A stretch of DNA of 64,000 nucleotides from Lepas anatifera. Taxonomy: Eukaryota > Arthropoda > Thecostraca > Lepadidae. The position numbers were made by a program, and so were the translations under genes. The notes beneath the pieces are model-generated. The model was not told the DNA's origin. It saw nothing but the letters and a program-made list of their open reading frames with translations, and did no database searches. Shown one piece after another: positions 12,741-24,548 of the stretch; within the stretch, counting starts at the first letter, position 1; every line of letters starts with the position of its first letter. The stretch spans positions 1,683,001 to 1,747,000 of the forward strand of contig JAOTON010001526.1 of the NCBI GenBank assembly GCA_034440635.1, read 5' to 3'.

Positions 12741-13393
12741 CTTTTGTACTGATCCTATATGAGGATTGTAAAGGGAAATAGGCAGTACCACCTATTCATA
12801 GTACCCCTTGACCGGTACCCAGTGTTGTAAAATGACATGAACTGGCAAGGTGAATGGATCAGAAAAGGTGTCTTGATCATGTAACATAAATATCAGTATC
12901 CCCGCTGATAAAGGAATTTCGCACTTCGATCTCTACCTTCCATTTGTATCAAATTATTCGCGATAATGCGATTTCGTTCCAGGTGAGAATGTTAAAATGG
13001 TTAGACAGTATAAACATAAGTCGGGTGCACAAAAGCGTAAAACAAAGAACATTCAATACCGAGGGGCTGCTCTGGCAAAACTACCCAAACTTTGTTTATT
13101 TTTCAGGTAACCTATGAATCTAGAATCGTCTTGCTAATTTTGCAAACTGTTATAAAATGACCCCGATCATATTTGCATTTAATATCTAGCAACGTACGCG
13201 TCCACTTAAAGTAGTTCATATCACTACTATTTTTGGTACTTTGCAAGCTACGTTCATTTATCGACCGCAAAAAATTAAAACCCCAATTTAAAACTAACCC
13301 GGAAAAGTGCAATGTGTATAGTTTCCAGCAAAACGGTAAAGTAAGGTTGTAATTCCAATCCTTCTTTTTCTGATCATTATCTTCCTCGGCCAG
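12741..13393. other. Spacer without recognised features
   Basis: AT-rich non-coding sequence leading into a pyrimidine-rich tract (13360-13393) that may be the acceptor of the next exon candidate. Confidence 0.35.
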
Positions 13394-13509
13394 CCCACCA
13401 GCCGGATCCCGTTTGCTAAAAGACCCTCCAGCATCCATCCCTCCTGCGTCGTCCGGGGCTTATCCCGTTGTACCTCCGGAGGAGAGCATCCGCGTGGACG
13501 ACGAAGACG
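13394..13509 (+). CDS. Candidate internal exon, proline-rich
   Basis: Seen: a pyrimidine-rich tract ending in CAG (13391-13393), 116 open bases, then a strong donor, GACG followed by GTAAGT, at 13510. In the one frame open throughout, the codons are GC-rich at third positions. They encode a Pro/Ser/Ala-rich peptide containing LLKDPP, YPVVPPEES and an acidic end, RVDDEDG. The exon would start in phase 2 and end in phase 1. The peptide is low in complexity, so I assign no family. It could be a linker or cytosolic tail of a gene that starts left of 13.4 kb. Inference only: the next phase-compatible candidate is at 17039-17128. Confidence 0.45.
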
Positions 13510-14359
13510 GTAAGTAGGCACCTACTTGTCCAATATCCTTACATAGTTTGGCAGCTCGTTCAAAAGATTGGGTCTTCTGACTACTTTTTGGGCTAAATAG
13601 TGCAAATCAGGAACAGTGACGAATAGCGCGCTAAAAATTGTTATTTAACCTTTGCAGTCAGTTTTCGACAACAAACGGTCGAAAATACGTTTTTTTCGGT
13701 CACATTTTCATTAAAAAATACGGGCGCCCCATCATGTACGGGCCCCCTTTCGAGCCGGGTGCCCCCAATCGAAAACATAAAGTTGCGCCCCTGGTGGGGG
13801 GGGTCGTGCCCCAGTACCCAACCCCCAGTTCCGCTGGTAGTGAACATAATTCACAATTATTATAACTGAGGGCTTTTAAGTAAAATTATTTTCACATTAT
13901 ATCAAAGACATAGCTTCCAAACCTGTACTATTCAGAACAGCAAAGAAAAAGATTTGTATGTTTTAAACAGAAGCCTAAGATTGTCTCACCAAGAACTCTT
14001 CATTACGTTGGAATGGAACATGCACACGGAACCCGTCATAGCTCATCCTTCTAACAAGATTCATAGGTCATTCAAGCTCTGCGATTGCTTGAGGTGGTTT
14101 CACCTGGCAAGCAGGTATTTAGGTACAGCGGGGGGACCGGCTGCCGGAAATAGTACGGCTGTTGCGCCCAAAGTTGGGAGAGTCATGCCCCATCATACTT
14201 TTCCATCAGTGAACTCCATAAACGTCTCTTCGCCAAAATAGTCCTACCTTGCAATAAATCGGCTCAAACTTGGCCGTGGCACGTTTTGGCTCGGCTCATC
14301 GTTGCGTGCGTGCTTGGCTGGCGCCAGTGGCTCCGCGGTGCGTCAGACTACCGAACTAC

Positions 14360-14471
14360 CAACGGAGTGCGGCGTGATCAGCCGTTCAGTGTCTGTGTAA
14401 GCGGGCGGCACCGATGGAAGCGTGACATACAGCTGTGTGATCCTTCTCCAGCAGCATCATCAGACATTCAC
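14360..14471 (+). promoter_or_regulatory. Possible arthropod-type promoter and 5' UTR
   Basis: The GC- and CpG-richer segment from about 14270 contains TTCAGTGTC near 14385, which fits the TCAGT initiator consensus of arthropod promoters. It lies about 90 bp upstream of an ATG in good context. No TATA box is evident. A start site is inferred, not shown. Confidence 0.3.
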
Positions 14472-14529
14472 CATGTCGCACGCACTCTCCTACCTGAAGA
14501 ACCGGCTGATGAGCCCCTACCAGACCGTC
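14472..14529 (+). CDS. Candidate first coding exon
   Basis: ATG at 14472-14474 in the context CACCATG opens a short frame (MSHALSYLKNRLMSPYQ and a few more residues). It runs into CCCAAAAGTAGGTAGC, where a donor (GTAGGT) falls just before an in-frame TAG. Codons are strongly C/G-ending (CTC, CTG, CCC, ACC, GTC), unlike the surrounding DNA. A TTTTCAG acceptor-like site at about 14606-14612 would permit a roughly 80-bp intron, but the continuation soon meets a stop. I do not recognise the peptide. It may be the first exon of a gene extending to the right. Confidence 0.35.
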
Positions 14530-16119
14530 CCCCAAAAGTAGGTAGCACCCACCGAGACGCGTCTCCCCGCGCTCGCTTCACACGTGTCGGTAGCGTCCAA
14601 CACGTGTTTTCAGGCTGCGTCGTCTTGCGTCTCGAGCGTTGCATGCTGTGGGGTCTGGGCCCTGACCCAGTGATCTGGCTACGCCTTGCAGCCGTTGGCA
14701 GCCGGCCTAGCTCGGCTGTTCCAGCTGGGCTGGGTTCCCTGCGGAAACAGCTGACCACGTGCATCGGACCGGTCGGAACTTGGAAGGGCATCAAATTTGC
14801 CATCCGCGATACACACCATGTGAGAGGAATGCTCTCTTAGCCAGAACTTGTTCGTCAATTTCAGCTCAGGTTTGATGAAAGTAAAGTATTTATCGAACTG
14901 TGCTATTCGGGCCTGGCCCAGCGGAGGTCGGATGCATTTCAATCGGAATGATTGGTGCGGGCGCCTGGCCTCTTAGGGCTATTTTAAGCCCTCTAGAGCT
15001 TTGAGAAGGCCGTCGGATGCATGGGCTGTGTATTTTTGAAAACAGTTGTACCTGGAAAAACGAAAATCTAAAGGATATTTTAAACTAATTCGGCGATTTA
15101 CTGGGGGTGCCCTGGCACACCTAAGGAGGTATAGATCCGCACCCATGGTTGGATGCAAGCTCAGCCATGCATGTTCAGGTGCATTTCACCCATGAACTGT
15201 AGAAGCCCCCGATTGTCGCATATGAGGGAGCCCCCTTTAACTGCTAGCTCCTACCCCTCATCCCGCACGGTCGGAAAGTAGCGCTATGCCACCGGTTGAA
15301 AGACCTTCCGGACCGCGCTTCCCTTGAAAAGGTTATGATACGCCTATGGCCATATTGGTGACTTTAAATTGTGCGGTTTTTAAAAGATGTTCTGTTAGAA
15401 CCTTTAGGTATGTGTATTTATTTTATTCAAATTTTGGTGCGGAGTAATGCAATCAAATTTGGTTTTTGCACCAGTTTCACGAACCCCGGAAATGATAAAT
15501 ATAAGCGACTCTGTCCAAGACAACTTCGGCGCCTACTTTTCGGTACTCGGAAACTCGTCGGATTCTGGTCTGTGTCGGCAACGGTATCGGATTACCGTGG
15601 CCCCCACACGGTTGAGTTTAACAGACCAACTCTGACAAGTACCCAGCTCGGCGGTCACGACCCGCTGGCATTCATGTGCCGTCTGGCAGACCGTGCTCCG
15701 TGGGTTGCTAACGCATTGTGTTCCGTTCCCTGAAGAGTTGCCGTCACGGTTACTGAAGTACCACCGTCAGTCAGCTTGTGAACTTGGTATCCGGATAGAA
15801 ACCGTGCCCATGGGCGCAATCAGAATAGGGAAAACTAAAGTGGGAGTTGAGGTGGAGGGAGAGAATCAGAAAGCATCGCATTGTCTTTTTATTCTTAAAT
15901 GGAATTAGAGAGTCATGCAAGCAACGCTCATCTTTGCACCTTTCAATTTCATGACTGAGGAAACAATATGTAAAGAATTCTTGTGGAATTGAAAACGGTT
16001 GTGGGTTAGATCCAGCCAAACGAAGATTGATTTGGCCCTTGCTCTAGTCCATGCCCAGCAAAAAGCTCGGTCTTTTCTCTCCCTGCCAGCTAGTGGCAGC
16101 AGGAGGGGTATCAACCGTA

Positions 16120-16123
<4 letters not shown>
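14530..16123. other. GC-rich flank, then unrecognised sequence
   Basis: 14530-14780 remains CpG-rich. From 14.8 to 16.1 kb I see no repeat ends or convincing exons. A stretch at 15447-15635 is open and moderately protein-like, but it lacks clear splice signals and family features. Confidence 0.3.
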
Positions 16124-16199
<76 letters not shown>

Positions 16200-16318
16200 A
16201 GGGAGGGAGGGAGGGAGGGAGGGAGGGAGGGAGGGAGGGAGGGAGGGAGGGAGGGAGGGAGGGAGGGAGGGAGGGAGGAAGGGAGGGAGGGAGGGAGGGA
16301 GGAAGGGAGGGAGGGAGG

Positions 16319-16361
<43 letters not shown>
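16124..16361. repeat. (GA)n/(GGGA)n microsatellite
   Basis: Pure (AG)n from 16124, changing to (GGGA)n from about 16192 to 16324 with three single-base interruptions, then (AG)n again to 16361. The symmetric GA-GGGA-GA arrangement suggests internal expansion of the tetranucleotide. Polypurine tracts of this length can adopt triplex DNA. Translated frames through it are artefacts. Confidence 0.97.
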
Positions 16362-16364
<3 letters not shown>

Positions 16365-17038
16365 CGGGTGCTAATTTTACGGTTGTAAACAACTATCAGC
16401 TATCACACGCATTTGAAATCAGCTAGTATCTGCTGCAATGAGGCTTCTTACCTTTAGCATATACAGCATATATCGTTAATAAAGCTCGGTTTCATCCTCT
16501 TAGGAATGTCTCGTTTCGTGTTGAATTCCTTTGGACCTAACAGAGCGGAAACATGCACACATGAATTTATTATTTAAGATGGGCTGGTTCAGTCACGGTA
16601 GCGAACTTTTCGTAATCATCCAGCATCAGTAAAAACCCTGACAAATAGCTTCGATGTGAAAGCGACACGCAGTTGACACGTTTTCCATTTGATGAAAACT
16701 GACGAGAGTATATACCCTTATTTATTTCACTGCGAGGACACTCAGCCCAACGAAAAGTCACTAAATATATCCGTAACGACTTTTATTTAAACATAAGTAG
16801 TATGGAGCCCATCAGCATCCAATGAAACCGATTACTTGAAACATCTTAACATCAAGATCAATGCGCTTAGCTAGAGCCTGGTGGGGTCACTTATCAGGGC
16901 AATGAATAGGCGGGGGGGTTAATCATTTAATGACGCATCAATTGCCAAGGCTACACGGCAATGGACACAATGGGGAACGATAGATTTTGCGCAGTTGCCG
17001 GTGTTGTCAGGTCTGAGAGTCGTATGAGAAAGCGGCAG
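16362..17038. other. No recognised feature
   Basis: AT-rich non-coding sequence without repeat ends or coding bias. Confidence 0.35.
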
Positions 17039-17128
17039 GGACAGGAAAGTACATCGCAAGCCCGGCAAGCTTGGGTAACAAGCCACTACCGCAAATCCCG
17101 GCCTTCATGGACATGGTGCACATTCTTG
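17039..17128 (+). CDS. Candidate internal exon, phase 1-1
   Basis: An AAGCGGCAG acceptor-like sequence is followed by 90 open bases and a donor, CTTG followed by GTGAGG. The frame encodes a peptide containing GKYIASPASLGNKPLP and FMDMVHIL. Both ends would be phase 1, which matches the phase-1 end of the candidate exon at 13394-13509. The upstream pyrimidine tract is poor and I recognise no domain, so this may be coincidence. Confidence 0.25.
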
Positions 17129-19842
17129 GTGAGGAGGCCAGGCTCACGCACCTGGATAGTTTTTTTGCGTGTATCAGATGACCTTGACCTCGCGTATGCG
17201 AACACCTCCCAGAGGGCGTCCTGCTGGTTGCGGTGTAAGAGTCGTAAAGATGCTCACGGAGCTGAACTATAATTATATTGTCAGATGATATTGATCATCT
17301 GTGGAAGACCAAGATCAATCGCGAATACATTAATCATACCGTCGTGAACAGTGGGCTGAATGAGCCTATAAAAAGGTCTTCAGTACCGTGGAATTGTTCC
17401 CCTGAGCTGCTGACCGCCAGCCCTGAGGTGGCAGCTTACCCTGAACACACTCAGGCCACGGAAAGTGCAATGCTGAATGTAAATCGCGCCGCGTCAGCGG
17501 AGCTGGGGCCTGCTGTGTCAACGCATGGGCTGCCGCACGTGGGCGGCGAAAGCGGGGGAAGGGGAGACGCGACTAAGCAATGGTGGAACCCGCTAGGGCG
17601 CCCCACCGATATATTGGTGGTCAACCGATGATCAATCTTTTCGTTTTCGTGCTTCTATAAATGTGGACGAAAGAAAATATTCCGATATTGAATATGTGCG
17701 GAAGTCTCGTTGGTGCTTTGCAGGACAGGGCTGTCTTGCTAAGCAATAGCTCTATTAAATGGAATGGTTTACTTTGTCGAAATTCTGAAGTGGAGTACTT
17801 ATGGACAAAATATGTCTCTAAATCAGGAAAACCACATTTGTCCACCTTTAATCGCATTAAGCAAAGATATCATTTCTTGTCATAATACCTTGGGTTGACC
17901 TAAACATGGCGCCAATGTTACGAATCTGGCTGCTTGCGGTGGCTTGCGATGTGTAACGTTACATAGGCAACTCTACTTAGTAACATTTATCACGTGACAT
18001 GCGCGGCCAGATGAATGAGAGACGTTCATGTTGAAATAGTGGAATCTTAGTATGAATAACGGTTATCTCAGATCTCGTTATTTGCAACTTTCAAGCGTGC
18101 GGAAATCTAATGCAGGGAGCTTTTGGTGAAATGAAATATGCCAATAGTGATTCTAGAACGCTCTGCAAAAGTGTTGTCTCATTTAAAACCCATTATAAGG
18201 ATGGAACTCTCCTTTTAAGTCTTGACTCTGCTTGAGACCCCGCCCGGTTATTGTTTGATCCGTCCCCCCCTCAGTAAGATATCCATGACAACACCCCTGT
18301 CCCTGATCTCCGCAAAGTACAACGGCAACAGCAACAACAACTGCATAAACTATAACAGCAGCAGTTAGCATGTAGACGTTTAAAGCCAAGCAAGATCGCG
18401 ATGGTAGTACATAGTCTCTGGAAGCAAGGCCACTTGCCATTAGAGGATCATAATGTGACGTTACCCCCTCGACGTAGGAACAGAGGGGAAGGGTAAATGT
18501 AAAGCTCCGAACTATCTCTGACTCATAGCCATTAGCCAATAGTGTTGATATAGAGCGCTGGATGGTACGAGTTAACCAATAATTTCGCATTGGATGTTGC
18601 AATCAATACTCTGTACCTTGGAACGCCTGTGGCACACTGCGCAGTCTTACTGGGCCTCAACAGTGCCTTGTAAGGATGGTAATCAAAAGAAGTCCATGCT
18701 TCCGCCCCTGATTGTTTTCATGACTCGCAAGAAATACCTTTGTCCCGCACAGTCTTCTGTAGCGTTTTCATACATCATATGAAAAGCGTGCTATTGACTG
18801 CGACAGTGCAGGCTGTTTCGTGATAAAATGCTAACTAAAGCGACAATGACAGCGGCTGGTGTTCCGTTCATGCCACATGTGGCGTCCACCAAGTGCTCTG
18901 TTCCCCCATCACCGCCCAAGGTGCTCCATATGTCGTCAAAGCTGAGTTATATCATGTTCTTTACACCTGACGCCACCTCGCTGTACTTCTTATGCGACAG
19001 AGGTCATGACCCTGTAACGAGGCGGCAGAAAACCTGCCGAGTCGCTCGTCGGCCGGAGTGCGTGACAATATCATGCCACAATTTGTCTTTCTGACACTTT
19101 GAGCCGAGGTGAAGGCCTCTAAAGGTGCAAAGCTGCATTGACTACAAAGCACCTGTATTGATCAGCGCTTGGTGGGGAAAAAGCGACCGCCTCCAGAATA
19201 AGAGTCTGAGCTTCAATGCATATCATATCCTGTTTTAAAAACAAAAGATCATATGGATGCATAGGTAGATAGACAATATAAAATATATAAACACTGGATC
19301 AATACAAGCGTAATTTTAAGCGTGCTTTTCAGTAGTCTAGGAGCAATAAGCCGCGAAATTTGATCCAAATTTCTGAACTTTCGATTTCTAAATCCTGACA
19401 ATTACTGCAATATAGTACAGTTCTAAGTCATGGCACAGAATATCGCTTTTCACTTTCTCCTGGTCAGATATGGCTGGTGCGCCCCTGATTTCCCATGGTG
19501 GGCCCGTGGTGGACTCTGACAATCACCGTCATAAAATGACGAACCGCACCCATAATGTTCCTCGGCATGTTGACATATTCGTCTGCCGCCGTCAGCACGG
19601 GGGACACGCAGCGCCGCCACCCACCGTCACACTGTGACGTCATCAGAAGAGCAGACCACGTGGGTCGAGGTCGGAACACGTTGGCTTAGCGACTGAAGCC
19701 GATTTGCACCGTAGCAGATTTATGAAGTTACTTGGCTCAGCACAAACTCTTCATGAGTGTACTTGAATAGCTAGATACGGTTAGCTTGTGATTCATTGTC
19801 ACGCAGCGCCTACTTTTGACGAAGTGTGGTGTCCAGTTGCGC
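17129..19842. other. No firm gene; intron or intergenic
   Basis: Mixed sequence. 17380-17630 is GC-richer and open for 117 codons on the + strand, but it has no recognisable motif and no clear splice boundaries. I saw no transposon ends or RNA genes. Confidence 0.3.
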
Positions 19843-19979
19843 CAGGGGCGGTCGCAGGAGCGCCGTTTCGGGGAACAACTCGGGAAAATCGTAAAGCATA
19901 GTTCTTATAGAAAATTGGCCAAAGTCACGCCATTTGGGGGCATGGCTCTTTGCCCCCTCCCCCTCTGCGTCCGCGACTG
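19843..19979. mobile_element. Short hAT-like MITE
   Basis: The left end reads CAGGGGCGGTCGCAG and the inverted right end reads CAGTCGCGGACGCAG. The 137-bp element has a T/C-rich arm (TTTGCCCCCTCCCCCTC) near its right end, as do its relatives. Flanking 8-mers AGTTGCGC and AGTTTCAC match at 6 of 8 positions, consistent with a decayed 8-bp target duplication. No coding capacity. Confidence 0.65.
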
Positions 19980-21606
19980 AGTTTCACCAAGTATCAAGAC
20001 ATTACTCCCGGTATCTCGTCCCTCTTCGACTATAAATGCTTGGCACAGACTAATACAACTTTAGCACAGGTTAATAAGTAGCGCTATACCTGATTTACTT
20101 ATCAGCTTCATCCCAGATCATATAATCGTCACATTGAGCTTTTCTTGGTACAAAGTAGGATTCACAACATTCTCTCTTCATTTGCAAACAATTATTTTGA
20201 TAAGATAATCGAACTCTACAAGTATTTGCCTTTCCATATTTTGCAGAGCACAAACTGTGTAAAATATTCTCACAGTATCGCCATAGTTAACAAAAAGGAA
20301 AACATGCATCTCATTATTTTCCCCCGAATAAACTAACCCTGACGCAATTGGGCAGGCTCGAGGTCGCATTCAGTTTTTATAGCCTGTGCTTTTATATACA
20401 AAGTGACGAATTCCCTCCGACATCTGGTAACCAACCGCATGCCCTGAGATCACCAACCCTTGCCGATCGCAGTCTCAGTCTCAGTCTTGTCGCGTTCCAT
20501 CGGCCAGCGACAGCTGGCTTTTTCCCAGCGCTGTCGCAGCCTGCGCGCGCGGGAAACCTTTTCTGTCTGGGATTCACGCTTCACTGCTGTGACGTCATAC
20601 AGGCCTGGCGGTCCAGCTGTACGCCGCCCATCTTTGGAACAGACATGGGGAATTATGTGATGATTGGCGCGCTATGATATATGTCGAGGAGATAAATGTT
20701 ATGCTATGTTGAAGAGATAAATGTTGCATATTGATGATAGCGATGTTATGAATCATGCGGTAAAAGCCGGGTTTAAGACTCCTCTCTGTAGGTACTGATA
20801 AGGTATTTATACATGAGCTTGTTATATTACTTCATTCCCATGTCTGGAATTTTAAGCGCAACTTTGCGTGTTTGCTTTGTGCGTTAATGATGGTATTCTG
20901 ACCTTGCTGGTTTAAAGATCATTACAAGGTACGGAAAAAGTATCTGGGCGTTACAAACCGAACCTCAAACCAAATATGTGTCACCACAAATTTGTTAGTG
21001 GAGTATTAACAAAATATAGAATTTGCAAACTGAAGCTCCGGGCCTGGAGTTTAACGACGCACCAACTTCCAGCGTCATTCGGCACGCTCTGGGCCCTTTT
21101 GAATCTAAGGATATGTATCGACAGGCTGAGAGCCAAATCTGAAGCCTGAGGCTAGGATAAAAAGCTGGGCAAAACTATATTATTATTATTCTGTGATGAA
21201 CATGACAAAATACCAAATACACTTCAAAAGTGTAAGTTTGGGGCCCGAAATCTTTAGCTGACATGACCAGCTATATTATTGTCATCAACATTGCCGGCCA
21301 GTTGGTAGATTTTAAGCAGTGTCATCAGACAAGTGCAAACCCCGAGACTAAGCCAGAGAGGTGTCCCGCAAGTTAGACAGTGTGTCCCGACACAAGTCTA
21401 ATCGAACCATACGCTTTGAATGTCATCAGTCCCGAATACGACCCGCTTTGGCCTTAAACGAGACGTAAAAGGCCAGGCCTGGAAGCTTGTTTGCCTCCTT
21501 AAGCACCAGTAGTTAACGCTGACTCCTTCGGGCGCTACCGGATTCCTCTGAAACGGAGGTGGTTCCGTGGAACTGACCGGAGGAAGTTTTAGAGACAGGA
21601 AAGGTT
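19980..21606. other. Spacer with a GC-rich island at 20440-20660
   Basis: 20440-20660 is CpG-rich and contains TCTCAGTCTCAGTCTTG, which includes TCAGT initiator-like steps, and a CRE-like TGACGTCA at about 20590. It could be a promoter or enhancer, but no coding exon follows closely. The remainder is unremarkable. Confidence 0.3.
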
Positions 21607-21766
21607 ATGGCCAGTGTTTTTAACATTGACCCAGTTGATGGATCGGGAAGTGAAGCCCTCTTTCATCTGGCTAACAGGTAGATTGGGTGCCTCCGGATCA
21701 GTGTCGACTTTGACCCGGCAGGCACGCTGTCAGCACTCTTGTCTAATGCCAGACTTGTTGACATCG
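21607..21766 (+). CDS. Candidate exon(s), interrupted by TAG at 21679
   Basis: One reading frame runs from ATG (21607, context GTTATGG) to a donor, ATCG followed by GTAAGT, at 21767, with a single TAG at 21679-21681. Left of the stop it encodes a peptide with IDPVDGSGSEALFHLAN; right of it, one with ISVDFDPAGTLSALLSNARL. Two readings fit. The ATG exon may end at CAG followed by GTAGAT (21678), with the right part a separate exon; or this is one exon broken by a nonsense mutation. The right part ends in phase 1 and joins cleanly to 22010-22144. Product unknown. Confidence 0.4.
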
Positions 21767-22009
21767 GTAAGTTGTCCAGGCCTGGGATAACTTCATCGGT
21801 TAACAATTACTTCTTAACTACTATTTTGTCTGGTGCGTTTATCAAAGCTGCTTGAGCTTTGTGCCAGAAATGTGCCATTTTCAGCATTTCGGCGTAATCG
21901 CAATTTATCGGCCACTGAGATCCTCTCAAGGACAACCGGTAATAAACAACTGTCCCTTACTACGATGCTCTTTCTCTCCGCCTAATACTTCAGCTCCTTC
22001 TATAAATAG

Positions 22010-22144
22010 ACGCTTCATGGTGCACCAACTGGATGCCTGTCTGGAAAGCAGTGATGAAAGATTACTTTGTGAGCGATTTGGCCGTTCAGTGCACAACATC
22101 AGCAGCACCGGCCTGCGACCTCGACTTGTGCTGCTCAGGCGCAG
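22010..22144 (+). CDS. Candidate internal exon, Cys/Trp-rich, phase 1-1
   Basis: A long pyrimidine tract (TCTTTCTCTCCGCC) and a TAG acceptor at 22007-22009 precede 135 open bases. A donor, GCAG followed by GTGAGG, follows at 22145. The phase-1 frame encodes about 45 residues with WCTNWMPVWKAVMKDYF and then a Cys-rich end, CDLDLCC. Five cysteines and three tryptophans suggest an extracellular or luminal segment. Spliced to 21766 across a 243-bp intron, the frame stays open. I do not recognise the family. This is the most exon-like of the unidentified segments because splice signals, phase and composition agree. Confidence 0.5.
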
Positions 22145-22880
22145 GTGAGGACGCTGATAAATTACGTTAGGCAGATAGTTCGATTACCGGGTGAGTCGGG
22201 TCAACCATAACCTGGCAACAACAAAGTCGGTGCTGCGGCCAGTCACCAAAAACTAACCAAGACCCCCTCCCCCCAAATTACGCTATTTCTTGTGCACGCG
22301 CAAAACAAGCCTTCAGAGTGAGATTACCTGTGTAATATGTGTTGCAAAACTGCGAGAAGCGTTCTATGCAAAATTTGATTGAGATTGGAGAGGTATTTAG
22401 TGATATAGCGTACCCTATTAGCACGTTCTTCTGCGCACGCGCAGTGACCGGACGGTAACTGATCCATTAGAGTTGGCACCATCATGTTGTATGCCCTCTG
22501 CTCAATATACAAGCCGAATGGATCATCTTTCCCACGGAAGACCTCTTGAGAACGACCATCTGCACTTTCCCAGATCAGCCCTCTGCGCCCCCTGAAATGT
22601 TGTTGGCGTGGCGCCCCCTGAAATGTCGCTTCCCAATCCCCCTCCTCCCGCAGGATGCGCGTATCTGCTCCCCATGATAGGATTTAGCGCCCACCTTATA
22701 TATTTTGCCGTCCAAAATTGGCGCCCCCTGGTCCGGATGGCTTCCCCTCCTCCCAAAACCGCCCGCGATTGGGGAATCCTGGATCTGCCTTTGAAAGGGA
22801 CATCAGTTTTTTTAGTTAATTTCATTGGAATTTGTGATTGAAAACTGTTGGATAGTCTGGTCTTACTAAAGAGACACCTG
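22145..22880. other. Unassigned sequence before the Harbinger element
   Basis: Contains two GGCGCCCCCTGAAATG-like segments near 22580-22625, suggesting a small decayed repeat. No exon with good splice signals was found. Bases 22878-22880 (CTG) are the left target duplication of the next element. Confidence 0.35.
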
Positions 22881-23235
22881 GGACCGTATTCACGTCGACA
22901 TCTTAACTTAAGTTCATCTGACATCGTAAGAAGGTTTTCATCTTAAGTTAAACTTATGACGAAAATGCGATGTCGCAGACAACTTACTATGAAAATGAGA
23001 TTTCCTATTCACGTCGACCATCTTACGTAAGTTCATCTTAAGTTTGGTATTCACGTCGATTTTGCGTACGCTCATCTTAAGTCGGCCCATTGTTTCAACA
23101 CAGAGTATTTACGTCTACTCGGTAGGTTACCTAACCGTTTGATTAATGGACTTCTTTTGCCTTACTCTTCACCTTCATTGTGATACTTCCTTGTAATGCT
23201 ATTCATCGTACCTACAATGTAAGCTAGACCCAGAC

Positions 23236-24233
23236 TCACCGAAAATAGACCGAGAATTGAATTGAATGATGATTACCCCACTTAAACATAAAACATATAT
23301 CAGGCTGATCTCGTCTTTCATACGAATCTTTATTTTGACGCTTTAATCTAAGGCTTAGCCGGGTTAGCTGTTTGTGTATGCAAATGCAAGAAGTGAAGCA
23401 CGTTCCATCCCACGTGAAAATAGTAACAATGAAAAATGTCGTAAATCTATTCATTCTTATTTTGTAACCTTTTGGGATTATCGGGGACATCGCTAACCGT
23501 AGCAAATCACCCACTTCTTGCTGGTTGAACGGAACAATGATCCATGGTCTCAGCGGATAGCCGCTGTCCCCCAGCGGGTACCCGTCGTCTCCTCCACTTG
23601 CAACGAGTTGGCGCCATCGCCCGCTTTGGGCGAAAATAAATGAATCACATGGGCGCTGCCTGGAAATTTGGTGACCACGTCGACGAATTCGAGGATGGCA
23701 TTACAAATGGATTGCACGTTGAGGCTGTGTTCGCGCCTCCGGTCAACAAACAGATGCTCATTCTGAGCAGATGCCTTTATCACAACGAGGGTGCAATCTA
23801 TGCACCCCAAAACATTTGATATTCCGAATCGGTTGTGAAAATCACCATTCACAGCCAGTATTTCCTCTGCACTTTCTGGGAACTTGATCCAACTGCCCAG
23901 GTAAGTGTCGATTACGCTGCGACAGAACTTGTCCACGATTCGGCTGACCGAGGGCTGGCTGAGGTCACCTAGGTCCCCTGATGGTCGTTGGAAATTGCCC
24001 TCTCCCAGACTGCGTAGGGCAGTGGCCACTTGCTTGCTCGCGACAATATTGGCCCCTCTGTATTTAGTCTCTAATTTTGGCTTCAAGTCATAGCATAAGC
24101 GGTCAAGCATCGCTCGAGGTAGCCTATACCGCTTAAGCACAAATTCGTCAGAATAGTCGAAAATTGACGCGTCATCCCGACAGTCTCGATGCGGTGCATT
24201 GTTAATGTCAAAAAGGAGCATTAGCTCGGCCAT
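23236..24233 (-). pseudogene. HARBI1-like transposase, frameshifted
   Basis: This would encode the DDE nuclease that cuts and pastes Harbinger elements. The frame opens at 24233 (MAELMLLFDINN) and has the family's order. A helix-turn-helix-like segment with LSQPSVSRIVDKF is followed by FGISNVLGCIDCT, which carries the first catalytic Asp, and then by FPGSAH. At about 23646-23650 the frame breaks. The expected DS after that His is read only in another frame, which continues with DSFIFAQSGRW and GYPLGDSGYPLRPWIIVPFN. This fits a 2-base insertion at the second catalytic Asp. After PFN the family's YNxAH...R..VE region with the third acidic residue is absent, so the C-terminus is also lost. The identification is firm; the gene is dead. 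Confidence 0.88.
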
Positions 24234-24548
24234 TTAGCAGATTAATGCCGCCGTAAAGGCTGATTTATACACTTAAAAAGTTAAAACGTAAGAAATTATA
24301 GAATAAGATGTCTATAGAAATGTAGATGAAACAATGTAAGTGCACTCCGCAATATCAGAAAAATGCAAATTGTCCAAGAAAAGTATCCCAGACATCTAGC
24401 ACCAATGTTGATTTTTTTCTCGTGCATTATAAATTCAAGACTTCTTTGGGCAGAAATGTAATTGCATAAGAAACGAAAGAAAACTTTCGATATTGACGTG
24501 AATACAAATTTATCTTAAGATATCGACGTGCATACAAATCCATCTTAA

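Noticed and set aside
15447..15635. Possible exon with DNFGAYFSVLGNSSDSG
   Set aside because: Protein-like in part, but codon bias and donor are lacking and no family is recognisable.
16051..16392. Arg/Glu-Gly and Leu/Ser-Pro repeat proteins
   Set aside because: Translations of a GA/GGGA microsatellite in every frame.
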